NCBI GenBank assembly: GCA_026120185.1
Contig: JANUWF010002057.1
Coordinates: 1,364,001-1,428,000 of the forward strand
Length of the DNA: 64,000 bases
Source: Voacanga thouarsii
Taxonomy: Eukaryota > Streptophyta > Magnoliopsida > Gentianales > Apocynaceae
Reading direction: 5' to 3'
A program made the position numbers and the translations under genes. Positions 53,540-63,929 of the stretch are shown piece by piece. The notes under the pieces are model-generated. The model was not told the origin of the DNA. It worked only from the letters and a program-made list of their open reading frames with translations, and did not search any database. Positions within the stretch are counted from its first letter, which is position 1. Every line of letters begins with the position of its first letter.

Positions 53540-54305
53540 CTACAATAAAATTGGACACTTCTCCTTTAGAAGAAATAAAGATAACTCAAAGAAAATATGC
53601 CATAATAATCTCTCATTTTAAGAATCCTTCTGAACCTGAAATAATTTTCCCTTCTAAGAAAGATATTAATAAACTATATCAATAACTTAATTTTATCAAT
53701 CAATCCTTGCATACTATTTTCTCACAAATAACATAGTTACATAAGAGTGAGATTTCTATTAACCCTTCTATCTTACCAAGGAATGTACCTTTGTTTAAAC
53801 CTTTCAATATTAAAGATTTATATATTTAAGAAATAATAAAAAGCTTATAGATGAAATAACTAAAAACTAGCTAAAATAAAAATAGAAACAGGAAAGAAGT
53901 CATCAAAAACTATAAATATGATTGGAAGAGATGATTCTTTTGAAGAAACTCTACTTGAATTAGAATCTCAAATTAATTTAAAAAAATTAAGTTTTGAGGG
54001 GGAAAAAAGCCTTTTCATCATATGAAGAACTATTGTTCAAGACTTTCTTTTCCAAACATGCAATACGAAGAAAGGTATTTGTTGAATATTGTTGGACTTT
54101 TTGGTGGAAGAACAATTGATTATAATATGGATGGAATGAAAGAGTATCAAATTTATAATTTATGTCAAGAAATGAGAATAGCTATAATTGCATATACTTC
54201 TAAAGGCAATGATGATTACCATCATGCTAAAATGATAATTATAGGATTTTTTGGAAACTTAAAAGGATGGTGGAGAAACTATTTGATAGAAGATCAGAGA
54301 AATTA
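53540..54305 (+). pseudogene. Endogenous pararetrovirus-like polyprotein fragment, part 1
   Basis: A broken frame resembles the coat-protein/gag region found in endogenous caulimovirid-like polyproteins of plant genomes. Upstream is a region with LPRNVPLFKPFNIKDLY interrupted by stops. Then, at 54110-54290, there is a conserved block with a YNMDG motif, EYQIYNLCQEM and a GFFGNLKGWW core. At least one frameshift (near 54000) and several stops are present. It ends exactly at the left target duplication of the Mutator-like element. It is a non-functional fossil. Assignment to Caulimoviridae rather than another retroelement gag is moderate. Confidence 0.55.
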
Positions 54306-54430
54306 GGGAAAAATTCACTTTGCTATCCAAAGTATACCCAAAATCCCATATTGCCATCCAAACTTAAGATTGAATCTAATTGCCATCCCAATTACAATTT
54401 TTTCTCACATCACCATCTTGACCCCTTTGA
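54306..54430 (+). repeat. Left terminal inverted repeat of the Mutator-like element
   Basis: Pairs with about 61850-61967. The arms differ by scattered substitutions. Confidence 0.85.
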
Positions 54431-54590
54431 CTGTTAGTCAACACCGCGTATTAAACAAAAACCATCTATCTAACTAACAGGAGGGACAAAAAGACTAGAA
54501 TGCCCATAAATCTAAATCTCAAGTTCAATACATTTGCCATCTAAATTCGGTGGTTTTCATCCACTGACAAGAGCAACAGAATCCAAGGAA

Positions 54591-55005
54591 ATGAGTGCTC
54601 AATGCAATTGTGGGAAGATGGCGGTGGTGAAGACTTTGTGGATAAAAGCTAATCCTGGAAGAAGGTTTTATAGGTGTCAACAGATTGAGGTTGGTTGCTT
54701 TGGCTTGAAATTGTTTTGTGATTAAATAAAATCCTTTCTAATAATTGTTTGAATTTGTCGAACGACAGAGGTTGCAATTTTTTTTTTGTTGGATAGATCC
54801 ACCAATTTGTCCAAGAGTAACATCTCTAATTCCAGGTTTGATTAGAAAGATTGATCGATTAGAGGTTGAAATCAATAGTTTGAGAGTTGTGATTCACAGC
54901 TTGAGGGTTGAAAATGAAAGGGAAAAATCAAGGAAAGAAAAGCTTGTTTGGCTAATCTTTGTGATTTTTCTGTTGTTTTGGCGCATCTCAGGTATGAAAA
55001 ATTAG
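54591..55005 (+). CDS. Small GRF zinc-finger protein with C-terminal coiled coil and membrane segment
   Basis: Two exons (54591-54689 and 54769-55005) join at GAG|GT...CAG|AG in phase 0 to give 111 codons. Residues 5-40 fit a GRF-type zinc finger: CNCG near the N-terminus, then NPGRRFYRC, then a Cys before WIDPP. Residues ~55-85 form a heptad-rich coiled coil (IRKIDRLEVEINSLRV). The last ~25 residues are hydrophobic (LVWLIFVIFLLFW), a likely membrane anchor. This architecture is widespread in plants and is often found on Mutator-like elements; its role there is unknown. The intron is inferred; without it the frame stops at 54723. Confidence 0.65.
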
Positions 55006-56800
55006 ATCTTTATAATGTTTCCTTCCGTTAGTAGTGAAGGATGTATCCTTCGTTAGTGGTGAAGGAGGTTTTTTTTTTTTTTTTTTGTCCACCCTAAGGA
55101 AACCCAAGAGGATTAGTTATTACATGTATTCAGTTAGTGTTTATTGAATGGAAAATGTTGTAATGAAAAGGCCTCTAATTTTGTTACTTCAGAGGTAAAT
55201 ATGATGCATGTATCTGCTGTAATGAGAAAGAATTCCTTTAGCTTTTAATCCTTCCCTTACTTTCAATTTTAGAATTTTATTTTTAATAAATAAACAAAAC
55301 AAAATTGTCACATACAATAGTTTAATGGATCGATAGTGGAGGTGTTTTAATGGAATGTTGCCAAATGGGGAAGTTGATATTCAAGAAATGCAGGTTTGGG
55401 GCACTGTTTTCTGAATGCTTGCGTATGCATACGACGTGGGTTTGGTTAACTGCTTTCTTACTTGAGTATGCATACAATGCAAGTCTGTCAATGCTGAATA
55501 CTTGAGGCTTTTTTTTTGGGGGGAGGGGGGGGGGGGCATAAACAATCAGTGGATATTTTTTGAGGATATGTGTGTGGGTGGGTGTTAGCAATTACCGATT
55601 TGCATTTATCAGTGAAGTTCTTCTTGTTGATTTGTATTTGAATGCACTTCTTTTCCAAGTACAAGTTCTCAAGTTCTCATCAAGGATGTTATGGTTTGTC
55701 TATTGGAGTTTATCCACACGGTAGTTCCTCTAACAAAAGTTATGTGATTTCACAAACAATTTGATGTGTTTTTTAAATTTTGTTTGTTGTCTAGATAACT
55801 TTAGCTTGACCTTCAACACAAAATAAACTTTGTGATTCTGAGTATAATTTAGTCATTACTTTGCTTGCTACACTTCTAATTTATAGACGGATTCATTATG
55901 CTAAAGCACCTCTGTTTAAGGGGGACTCTACATGGGAATGATGCTTTGAATCACTTCCAAGGATCTTCCTTGGAGACACTTGATATCTCATAAACCAATG
56001 TGTGTAAAACAGTAAGAGATTTCTCTATGTACTTATTTTTTGTATTAGAGTTTTTTGTACTTAGATACCTTATTCTTTTCCTGGCATACTTTCTTTGGTT
56101 TATTTAGTGAGTTGAAATCCTGGTCTAAGATACCTGATAGCAAGAGGATATAATGATCTGTCAAAGTCATGGATCAAGTTGGATTGAAGTGGAGAGGAAA
56201 ATGGTCCAGTTTGCTACTTGTGACAATTATCATCCAGCATTAAGGGAAATTTACTTACTTCTGGACAGATTGGTTGGCCAACTAAAGTTATCTGGTTATG
56301 CACCTGAAATGGAGTTTATTTTATAAGGGTTAATATTCAAAGGAAATTGTTTGGATAAACTTCCTGTTTCTGCATGCGCTAAAGAGTTATGCCATTTTGG
56401 TAGCCTAAAGTTGCATGGCAGAAACAGTTATTGTATGTAAAACATTCTTTTGTTTCATTGAAAATTGTACTGTTTTCTTGGATGTGAAAAGGTCTATGTG
56501 CAATGGTTCTTTCTTTTAACAAAAATTGTAACAATTAATTTGGAATAGAGGGAGAATTTTGTCAGTTTCTAGATTAGAGGCTTTTATATTTATAGTTTTA
56601 TTGACGTGGAAATTGAAAGCCTAGCCTTCTTGGAGTTTGTTATAGCACGATGCTGACAACTTCTATACTTGCCATTGGTTTTAAACAACACAAGCAAAAT
56701 GGACAGGTTTAATATAAAATAGGCTTTTATATTTGTAGTCAATGCTGAACTGCCTTCTATGTACTGTTTAGCCATTTGATTCACCAAATGCACCAGCAAC
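55006..56800. other. Mutator-like element interior, non-coding
   Basis: No gene recognised. It contains a G-run of ~19 bases interrupted by one A (55518-55536), preceded by T9, and a poly-T at 55072-55086. Confidence 0.5.
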
Positions 56801-56817
56801 CAGTTTAGCCATTTGAT

Positions 56818-57115
56818 TCAACACCATTCACCAAGCAACACCAAAAACCATCCAAATGACACAAAAACCTGTGCAAATTTTCTAATCAAATGGGACACCA
56901 AGCAACACCAAAAACCCTCCAAATGACACCAAAAACCAATGCAACTTTTCTCATCAAATACGACACCAAGTAACACCAAAAACCATCCAAATGACACCAA
57001 AAACCTGTGCAAATTTTCTGATCAAATATGACACCAAGCAACACCAAAAACCATCCAAATGACACCAAAAATCTGTGCAGCTTTTCTAATTAAATGCAAC
57101 ATCAAGCAGAACCAA
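56818..57115. repeat. ~68-bp tandem repeat, four to five units
   Basis: Units begin at about 56841, 56908, 56976 and 57044 (spacing 67-68) with the core CCAAAAACCATCCAAATGACA. Partial units flank the array. The minus-strand translation gives periodic FGWFLVLLG peptides, an artefact of the repeat. Confidence 0.9.
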
Positions 57116-58198
57116 GATATCAAACTTACATCAAGATATCAAAACATTGAATGCTCAAGAACAATATTCATAAAAAACTTCTCATCTGCTAGTTGCTCCT
57201 ATTAACAAACATACCGCCATCCAAAAAAACATATGTTCCCCTTTCATACATAAAACATAACGTTTGATATCCGTACAAGTTTACCATTCAAACTTGGAAA
57301 AATGAGTGCTTTAGTTGTTAACAAAAAGAAATGACTTCTACACCAGAAATATAATTTTTCATTTAAACATAACTTCAAAATTTTTCTACAATCTCCACAT
57401 CTTTTTTTTTATAACATCATTCTTCTTGGTCCTTCTTTTTAACTCCTTGGTAATCAATGCTGCCTTTCGCACACTTCCTATTGGTTGTGAATTTGTCCTT
57501 AACTCAAAATTTGATTCCTAACAAATAAACACCAAATTATTAGGGAAAAATTATAAGAACAATGACAACAAAACTAGTGAAAAATACAGTAAAATTACTT
57601 ACCCTATCATTAGTTGGGAAACCACCTATATTTGGTTGAGAAGAGCACATGACATGTTTTTTTCCTGGAGAAACTTGCTCATTTACTAAAAAAGAAAATC
57701 AGAATAATGTCTTTTTAAAACCACATTAACTACACAACTAATATCTAAGATATATTATAACTTTACAAATGATCTGATGTTGTTGTGTTGGTATTTGAAA
57801 TTAAGTGGCAGCATCACTTGGCATATTGCTGAAGATCCTTGGAGCTCTTGCACATACTGAGACCCCGACTGTAATGAAACTTTTTAGCATTAGTACTCCA
57901 CAAATTTTACAAAAAAAAGATATCCAAATCTTGCATTACCTTACCAAGAACCTCAATATCGTCATCATTTCCAACAAGTTGTCATTGGACACTTGTACCT
58001 CCAGATTGATTGTCAACATTTGGTGATATTTCTTTAGCATTAGACTAAAAATAAAATTTACACAAATTAAAGTAAATTATTTTACAGTCAATTTGAAGTT
58101 GATAACGAATTGTGCATTATTATTATCATTTTTGGCTTGTCCGAGCATCCCCTTTTATTACAACCTGATTTTCCACATATTGTGCATCTAATAATCGA
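57116..58198. other. Mutator-like element interior, 3' side of transposase
   Basis: No coding recognised on either strand; short open frames only. Confidence 0.5.
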
Positions 58199-60690
58199 TC
58201 ATTTCTTGAAAATCTTTTTACCCTGCTTGTTTACTGGCTTATTTGGTTCTTTTCTTGTAAGTTTCTTTGGTCTTCCAGGCCTTTTTACTATCTCAGGTGG
58301 CAACAATTGCTCCATTGATGCATTTGGCCAACAATCTTTCCCATTCATTAGATTTAGAGTGTTATCATAACATGCTAAATATGTTTGTTTATGATAACAG
58401 AGAACCACAAAGTCTATAGAATTCAACCTAAAAGCCATTATAGCTGCAATTGCATGTTTACATGGAATTCCATTCAAATCCCATCTCCTACAAGTGCAGC
58501 TTTTTTTACTCAAATCTACTACCCTTCGCTCACTATGCATTCCTTCAATTTCAAATTTGTTTGGTCCTGCACATCTTGTGATAAAAGACTCTGCCTCCTT
58601 TTTGGTTTCTTCAACTTTCTTAAATACTTTGGGACATTCATCTTCTTGATATTTCATCATTTCTAGATCTCAAAATACATATTCTTTCCATGATCCATCG
58701 ACGAATATCTTCAAGCATTAAAATGATGTACTTATTTCTTGAAGAAAGTATTGCACCATTGAAAGATTCACATAAATTGTTTAAAAGGATATCACATTTT
58801 GGCCAAATTCTAAAAAATTCCCTTGATCAATGGTAAGGATCCTTAGTTGAAATCCACTGAAATGCTACCTTGTTAATTACTTCCATCTCCTTAAGTGCAG
58901 CTTCGAACTCATTTTCTCATGTTGCACTTGTTGCCTCCCATAACAATTCCTTCAATGCCAGCCCCTTGTGGTTGGTTTTAAAATTGTTGTACATATGTCG
59001 TACACAAAAGCGATGCTCTGAGTTAGGGAACAATAGGCTTATTGCTTCAAGAAGGCCCCTTTTGTTTATCACTGATAAATGTCTAACCAAAATCATTCAC
59101 AATATTCAAATGTGTTTGGAGAATCTCAAGAAACCACCTCCATGTCTTTTATCTCTCATTCTCTACAATTGCATAGGCAATTGGGTACATGCAATTGTTA
59201 GCATCAATTCCCACCGCAGATAAGAGAATGCCTCTATATGAGGATTTCAAATGACACCCATCTAACCCAACCAAAGTCCTTCAACCAGCTAAGAATCCCT
59301 TCTTAGTAGCATCCCAACAGATATAAATTCTTCTAAATTTATATTTTTCAACCAATTCTCCAGATTTAATCTTTTTGGCTTTCACTTTGATGGTTGTTCC
59401 TGGATTTGATCTCTTCATCTCTTCACAGAACTTCCATAACAGGCTATGTTTTTCCATTTCTGTTCCATCTATAAACTCTAGAGCTTTCTTCTTAACTTTT
59501 GCAACTGAGCTTCTACCAATGCTCGCACTCAATATCTTTCTTCAAGGACTTTAAAGGATAACTAGGATTATTCCTAATCCACTGGCTATATTCATGATCA
59601 ATCTATTTAGAAGTTGTAGCATTTACATGGAAAGTCCTATCACATTGATTATCCGGGACATATGATTTTGCCATCATTGTTGGACCTTCTTTATCTATTC
59701 TGCTCACATATATCATCCACCCACATCCTTTCTCTAGACATGTAACACGAACCTTTTTTGAGTCATTTTGGTGGAATTTGGTTGCCCTTCCTTATTTAAT
59801 GGCTTGTGATCTCACAATTTTTTTTAAAACATTTGAATTTGCAAACCCCATCCCAATACAAAATTGTTGATTATCCATACCATGGTTGGAATTGAAAACA
59901 AGCCCAAGTGTCTTGCAACTTTTATGATTTGCATATTTTGATGATTCTTCTTCATTCTCAGAGCTGTCATCAGTATCTAAACCTTCGGGGATCAGTTTCA
60001 ATATATCCCTCATCTAACTCTCTATATGCTTCAAATGCTATTGTTTCTTCTAACATCATTGTAGATGCTTGTGCATTGAGACCACTTTTTACAGCTACAA
60101 CTAATCTTTTTTTTCCTTTCATATAAACCCCCTCATCTTAGATCACATGTGTGTCAATAAGCTCATTGTCATCAAACATGCTATAATCACTATCTTCAAA
60201 ACCATTACAGTTAAAGTCATCTCTTTGTGACTGGTCAGAATTAGAACCACTTTTTTCTTCAATCTCAATATAACATAAATCAGTATTGCTACTACCTCTC
60301 AAATGCTGTCTTGTAAATAATGCATCAATTTCTACCCCTTTCTCTTGCTCTTGAATTTCTCCCAAACCAATACCATCAAATTCAATTCTTTTCCTCTTAT
60401 CCCCATTACATACATCCTTTTGATCAACCCAAATTTCAACCACTCTATCCTTCGTAGCATACTTATCTAACTTTAGCATTATCTCATTAAAAAAAAAAAA
60501 TGAATTGGAAGAAGCTACCATCATGATAATAGTATCCACAAGCACAAAAAATCCCTAATTCTTTCACCATTGAGTCTAATTCACATAGAGATATACGTTT
60601 AGAAGAACAAAAATCAAAATAATTTAGGCATCTATCCATATAAAATGTTGTATTCTTGCCAATTTCCATAAATTTGCCACTGTGATACAT
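58199..60690 (-). pseudogene. MuDR-type MULE transposase, interrupted
   Basis: On the minus strand an acidic N-terminal region (60545-60138, open) is followed by a low-complexity Asp/Glu/Ser linker (60013-59792). Next is the Mutator DNA-binding region with RVTCLEKGCGWMIYVS (about 59755) and HEYSQWIRNNPS (about 59600). An open piece (59532-59281) leads into the DDE core LVGLDGCHLKSSYRGILL (about 59280-59225). The final open 153 codons (58660-58199) hold the SWIM finger CTCRRWDLNGIPCKH and an AT-hook-like RPGRPKK tail. In-frame stops (for example after RSQAIK at 59792) and frameshifts around 58700-59100 break it, so this copy cannot make a full transposase. Intact length would be ~750-850 aa. 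Confidence 0.85.
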
Positions 60691-61849
60691 TAAAATAGTG
60701 TAGCAATATGAACAACCATCAATTTCATCTAAACAAAATAATGAACATATACTATATACTTAGTCTGTACTTGAAGAGAAATGTCTACTAAAATAGATGG
60801 TCAAGATGCAAAGAATAAATCTCTTGATACTAATGTCATATATAACAAAGCTGAATTAAATTAGATTTTTTATTTATAAAACAAATAGGTATACCATATG
60901 GAGGAGTTCTTGTTCCAAATTGCAACTCTTCTACAGCTTTCCTCAGCATCCAAGACATTGGTGTTACAAAGTCCTCGAGTCACTTCAGCCTAGAATAGGA
61001 CATTTCTGAAAAATGAATTGTAACTAAAAAGAAATAGATTTTAAGAAAGAAACTAAAAATATTTCATTCCACTCTAAAATTTCTGAGGCATAGGGAATGC
61101 AGTCAAAGAAAGGAAGTAATAAAAAGCACAAGATCAAGCATTATCATCATAATAATTTTAAAAATATATTTCTGCAAACAAAATAGTGAAAAATGAGATT
61201 ATACAGAGAAAAAAAAGGTTGAAATGTGAAGAGAAATTAAAATGGTAATGAATGGATCGAGCTTTCACCCACAATGAATTATCAAAATATGAGCAGAATA
61301 AATAGAAAAGAGCAAAGAAAACAAAATATTAGATTTTTGAATTTTGAATTTTGTTCTAATCTAGCTTACCCTTTTTTGAAGACGAACAATTTCAACAGCA
61401 CACTCTCACAAAAGCACTCTTAATAAGGTAAAAGACTTTAACTTTTGCCTTATTATACACTGATAGTGGCCTTTGGCATCTTTGGGTGCCTATTTCCAAC
61501 AGATTTGCAGCATTCAAAGTTCAACTTCGTGGCTTCATACCTTCGGTTCTCAATTTTTTTTAAATATTCCTTCGGTAGTTCAGCGATCAATGAATCCTGT
61601 TGTTTGAAAAAGAAAATCTCTTCGGCTTGTGACTAAGGAATTTCAATTGTTGGCTGCTCTCTTTCTTCTTCACTCTGAGAGAATCGAGCTATTTTTATAA
61701 ATTTTGTTTCAGAATTTTTCTTAAGGAAATAAAATCCCTCTCCTTTTGGCTTAGTTTTTTTTAGGGGAAAATAATGTGTGTTTTTACTATTTTATCCCTA
61801 GTTGGAGTCACATGAGCAGCTTTCCCAGTGTTGACTAACAGTCAAAGGG
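60691..61849. other. Mutator-like element interior, upstream of transposase
   Basis: AT-rich; it should contain the transposase promoter and leader. No other gene recognised. Confidence 0.5.
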
Positions 61850-61967
61850 GTCAAGATGGCAATGTGAGAAAAAAAATGTAATTGGGATAGCAATTAGATT
61901 CAATCTTAAGTTTGGATGGCAATATGGGATTTTGGTTATATTTTCGATGGCAAAGTGAATTTTTTCC
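61850..61967 (-). repeat. Right terminal inverted repeat of the Mutator-like element
   Basis: Inverse of 54306-54430. An open frame at 61912-62142 runs from this repeat into the viral-like fragment and is a junction artefact. Confidence 0.85.
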
Positions 61968-62148
61968 AAGAAATTATATGTTAAATGCAACAAAACAAAT
62001 TAATCCTGATATTCAATCTATGTCTGAAAGTGTTTCTTTTTCAAATGCAATAATATCTTCTCAAACAGTTTCTACCTCTATACCTAATGCTATGCCTACT
62101 TTATTATATGTTATATGTAAACATTTTATTGATGAAAATTAGTCGATT
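61968..62148 (+). pseudogene. Endogenous pararetrovirus-like polyprotein fragment, part 2
   Basis: Continues the coat-protein-region frame that was cut at 54305. It is open from about 61970 to 62142, with a Ser/Thr/Asn-rich stretch ending in a YVICKHFI motif. It is then interrupted by the foldback element. A further short piece resembling the same region lies at about 63325-63376, right of the foldback element. Described as a broken fossil only. Confidence 0.55.
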
Positions 62149-62505
62149 TCATCCCTAAACTATTTTAATTTGGTTATTTTAGTCCCTAATGTTTATTTCT
62201 TGATTTTTTCATCCCCAAACTATTTTCGTTCTACCAACTTGGTCCTTCCGATCAGTTTTCCGACTGATTTTCACATTTTTTAGAGTAAAAGTGGAAATTC
62301 ACTTTTTAAAATTGAAAAATTTGTCAATTTTGTCCTCAAAGTATTTTAGTTTGGCCATTTTAGCCTCTCATGTTTATTTCTCGATTTTTTTTCACCCCCA
62401 AACTATTTTTGTTTTGCCAACTTGATCCTTCCGAATAGTTTTCCGATTGACCTTCACATTTTTTTATGGGTGAAAGTAGAAATCCACTTTTTTTCCTCCA
62501 AAACA
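62149..62505 (+). repeat. Left arm of the foldback element (two tandem units)
   Basis: Units start at about 62150 and about 62330. Each contains CATCCCCAAACTATTTT and a CTTCACATTTTTTA-like end. Confidence 0.8.
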
Positions 62506-62519
62506 CATCTAGTCACATG

Positions 62520-62915
62520 GACTTTATATTTTATCCAAATCTATCTTTACATAACTAAACAACAGATATGCATCATGTAGTTGTACTTTCATACCCATCT
62601 GAGATAGAAAGATGACCTATCTTTCCCTACCCAAGCACTAGAGTTCTTGAACCATTTTGCATGAAGGACTCGAGGAACACATTCTCTTTCTGGGTAGTAA
62701 CAAAGCCTCCATTATCAAACTAATCTGAAATAGACTCCAATGTTCTCTACATGAATGGACTTGACAGTATAGCGAGTGGTGGCTATGGCAGCTTTAATGC
62801 CCTTGAAGGCTAGCTGTTTTGCAAATTGGACAAGAAGGTTAATGTGACCTTGGCTTGGGTATAGAAGTACAATTACATAAAACACATCTGTTGCTTGGGG
62901 TGTAAAAAGATAGCT
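62520..62915 (-). pseudogene. Captured N-terminal region of a UGT74-like UDP-glycosyltransferase gene
   Basis: Minus-strand translation gives YPSQGHINLLVQFAKQLAFKG (catalytic-His region GHxNP with Pro changed to Leu), then IKAAIATTRYTVKSI, then, after a frame change, FDNGGFVTTQ and FLESFMQNGSRTL. This is the start of family-1 UGT74 enzymes (about 450-470 aa), which glucosylate small molecules such as hormones and phenolics in the cytosol. Only ~110 residues are present, with stops and a frame shift, so it is a captured, dead fragment. Confidence 0.8.
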
Positions 62916-62944
62916 TTGGATAAAATATGAAGCCCCTCACTTAA

Positions 62945-63324
62945 CTAGAGTTTTGGAAGGAAAGAAATAGATTTCTAGTTTTATCCCTAAAAAAATGTGA
63001 AGGTTAGTAGAAAAACTACTCGAAAGGACCAAGTTGGCAAAATAAAAATAGTTTGGGGATGAAAAAATTGAGAAACAAATATTAGGAACTAAAATGGCCA
63101 AACTAAAATAGTTTGAGGACGATATTGGCAAATTTTCAAAATTTAAAAAGTGAAAATTTCCACTTTTACCCTTAAAAAATGTGAAGGTCAACTGAAAAAT
63201 TGATCGAAAGGACCAATTTGGCAAAGCAAAAATAGTTTGGGGATAAAAAATCGAGAAACAAATATTAAGAACTAAAATGGTCAAACTAAAATAGTTTAGG
63301 GACGAAATTGGCAAATTTTAAAAG
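62945..63324 (-). repeat. Right arm of the foldback element (two tandem units)
   Basis: Inverse of 62149-62505. Repeats AAATGTGAAGGT...AAAATAGTTTGGGGAT twice about 180 bases apart. The arm extends ~20 bases further out than the left arm. Confidence 0.8.
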
Positions 63325-63376
63325 TTTTGAACGATTAGTTAATCTTACTTGTCTCAAACTACATGACTTCAAATGG

Positions 63377-63383
<7 letters not shown>

Positions 63384-63421
<38 letters not shown>
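63384..63421. repeat. (TA)n microsatellite
   Basis: About 18 TA repeats between the viral-like fragment and the dispersed repeat. Confidence 0.9.
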
Positions 63422-63425
<4 letters not shown>

Positions 63426-63456
63426 AAAGTAATCTTAATTTTCAAGCCAATGAAAA

Positions 63457-63929
63457 AAAATTTGAAAATATTATTCAATAATTCAATAGAAATTATCATA
63501 ACAACTCTCAGACATAAATGAAGACGAGTTAAATTCTCAAAATTCGAATTATCTTTGAGATGAAATATGAACAAAAGCCTTGATGTAAGAAATGGTCTCT
63601 GATAATTTAGCACATATGTTTCTTTAAAGTTACTATGGATTGTGTAAAGATTATTTGAAGATAAGTGATGTTTTGATAGATTCTATATTATTGTAATTTT
63701 GAAAAATTTGTTTAAAGATAAATTTTGATTAAAAAAATAATCTTCCTCCAAGCGTACAAAAGAAAAATTATTACTCTTTTAAAATGATTATACTTTTTTA
63801 TATTATAAATCATAAAGATAAAATTTTATTAACTTTTCTTATTTATTCGAGAAATCTTTTTACAAAGAGAAGAACTTCCTCAACGAACTCCTATGTTTTT
63901 TTTTTGAATTTTTTTAATAAAACATGATA
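63457..63929. repeat. Dispersed repeat, second copy of 31425-31883
   Basis: Shares long blocks with the 31.4-kb copy, e.g. AAATTATCATAA, ATTCTCAAAATTCGAATTAT, GATAAGTGATGTTTTGATAG and CTATATTATTGTAA, in the same order and orientation. This copy has an extra ~26 bases near 63570. No coding and no terminal repeats identified. Confidence 0.8.

Larger units (their letters stand above)
54306..61967. mobile_element. Mutator-like element with transposase and GRF zinc-finger gene
   Basis: 7662 bp. The ends are inverted repeats of about 115 bp: GGGAAAAATTCACTTTGCTATCC on the left, inverse GGCAAAGTGAATTTTTTCC on the right, with shared inner blocks such as GACTGTTAGTCAACAC and TAATTGCCATCC. The 9-bp duplication differs at one base. 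It carries a MuDR-type transposase (minus strand, broken) and a small GRF zinc-finger gene (plus strand, apparently intact). It inserted into the pararetrovirus-like fragment, which resumes at 61968. Confidence 0.9.
54297..61976. other. 9-bp target-site duplication around the Mutator-like element
   Basis: GAGAAATTA (54297-54305) and AAGAAATTA (61968-61976), one mismatch. Nine bases is the Mutator superfamily length. Confidence 0.8.
62149..63324. mobile_element. Foldback-type element carrying a UGT74-like gene fragment
   Basis: Two inverted arms (about 62149-62505 and 62945-63324) flank a unique core. Each arm is itself a tandem pair of ~180-bp units built on AACTATTTTAATTTGGCCATTTTAG-like sequence. 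The flanks share ATTAGT (62143-62148 and 63325-63330), a possible short target duplication. The core holds a glycosyltransferase fragment and no transposase. Gene capture suggests a Mutator-like or foldback origin; the superfamily is not settled. Confidence 0.75.

Noticed and set aside
56818..57068. Minus-strand frames with repeated FGWFLVLLG, resembling membrane segments
   Set aside because: They are produced by the 68-bp tandem repeat and have no conserved start or context.
56818..57115. CRISPR-like regularly spaced repeat
   Set aside because: Units are contiguous 68-bp tandem copies without unique spacers, and the sequence is a plant nuclear genome.
61912..62142. 76-codon frame apparently fusing transposon end and viral-like sequence
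   Set aside because: It crosses the right terminal repeat and target duplication of the Mutator-like element; the fusion is an insertion artefact.
62937..63314. 125-codon minus-strand hydrophobic frame
   Set aside because: It is the translation of tandem units in the right arm of the foldback element.
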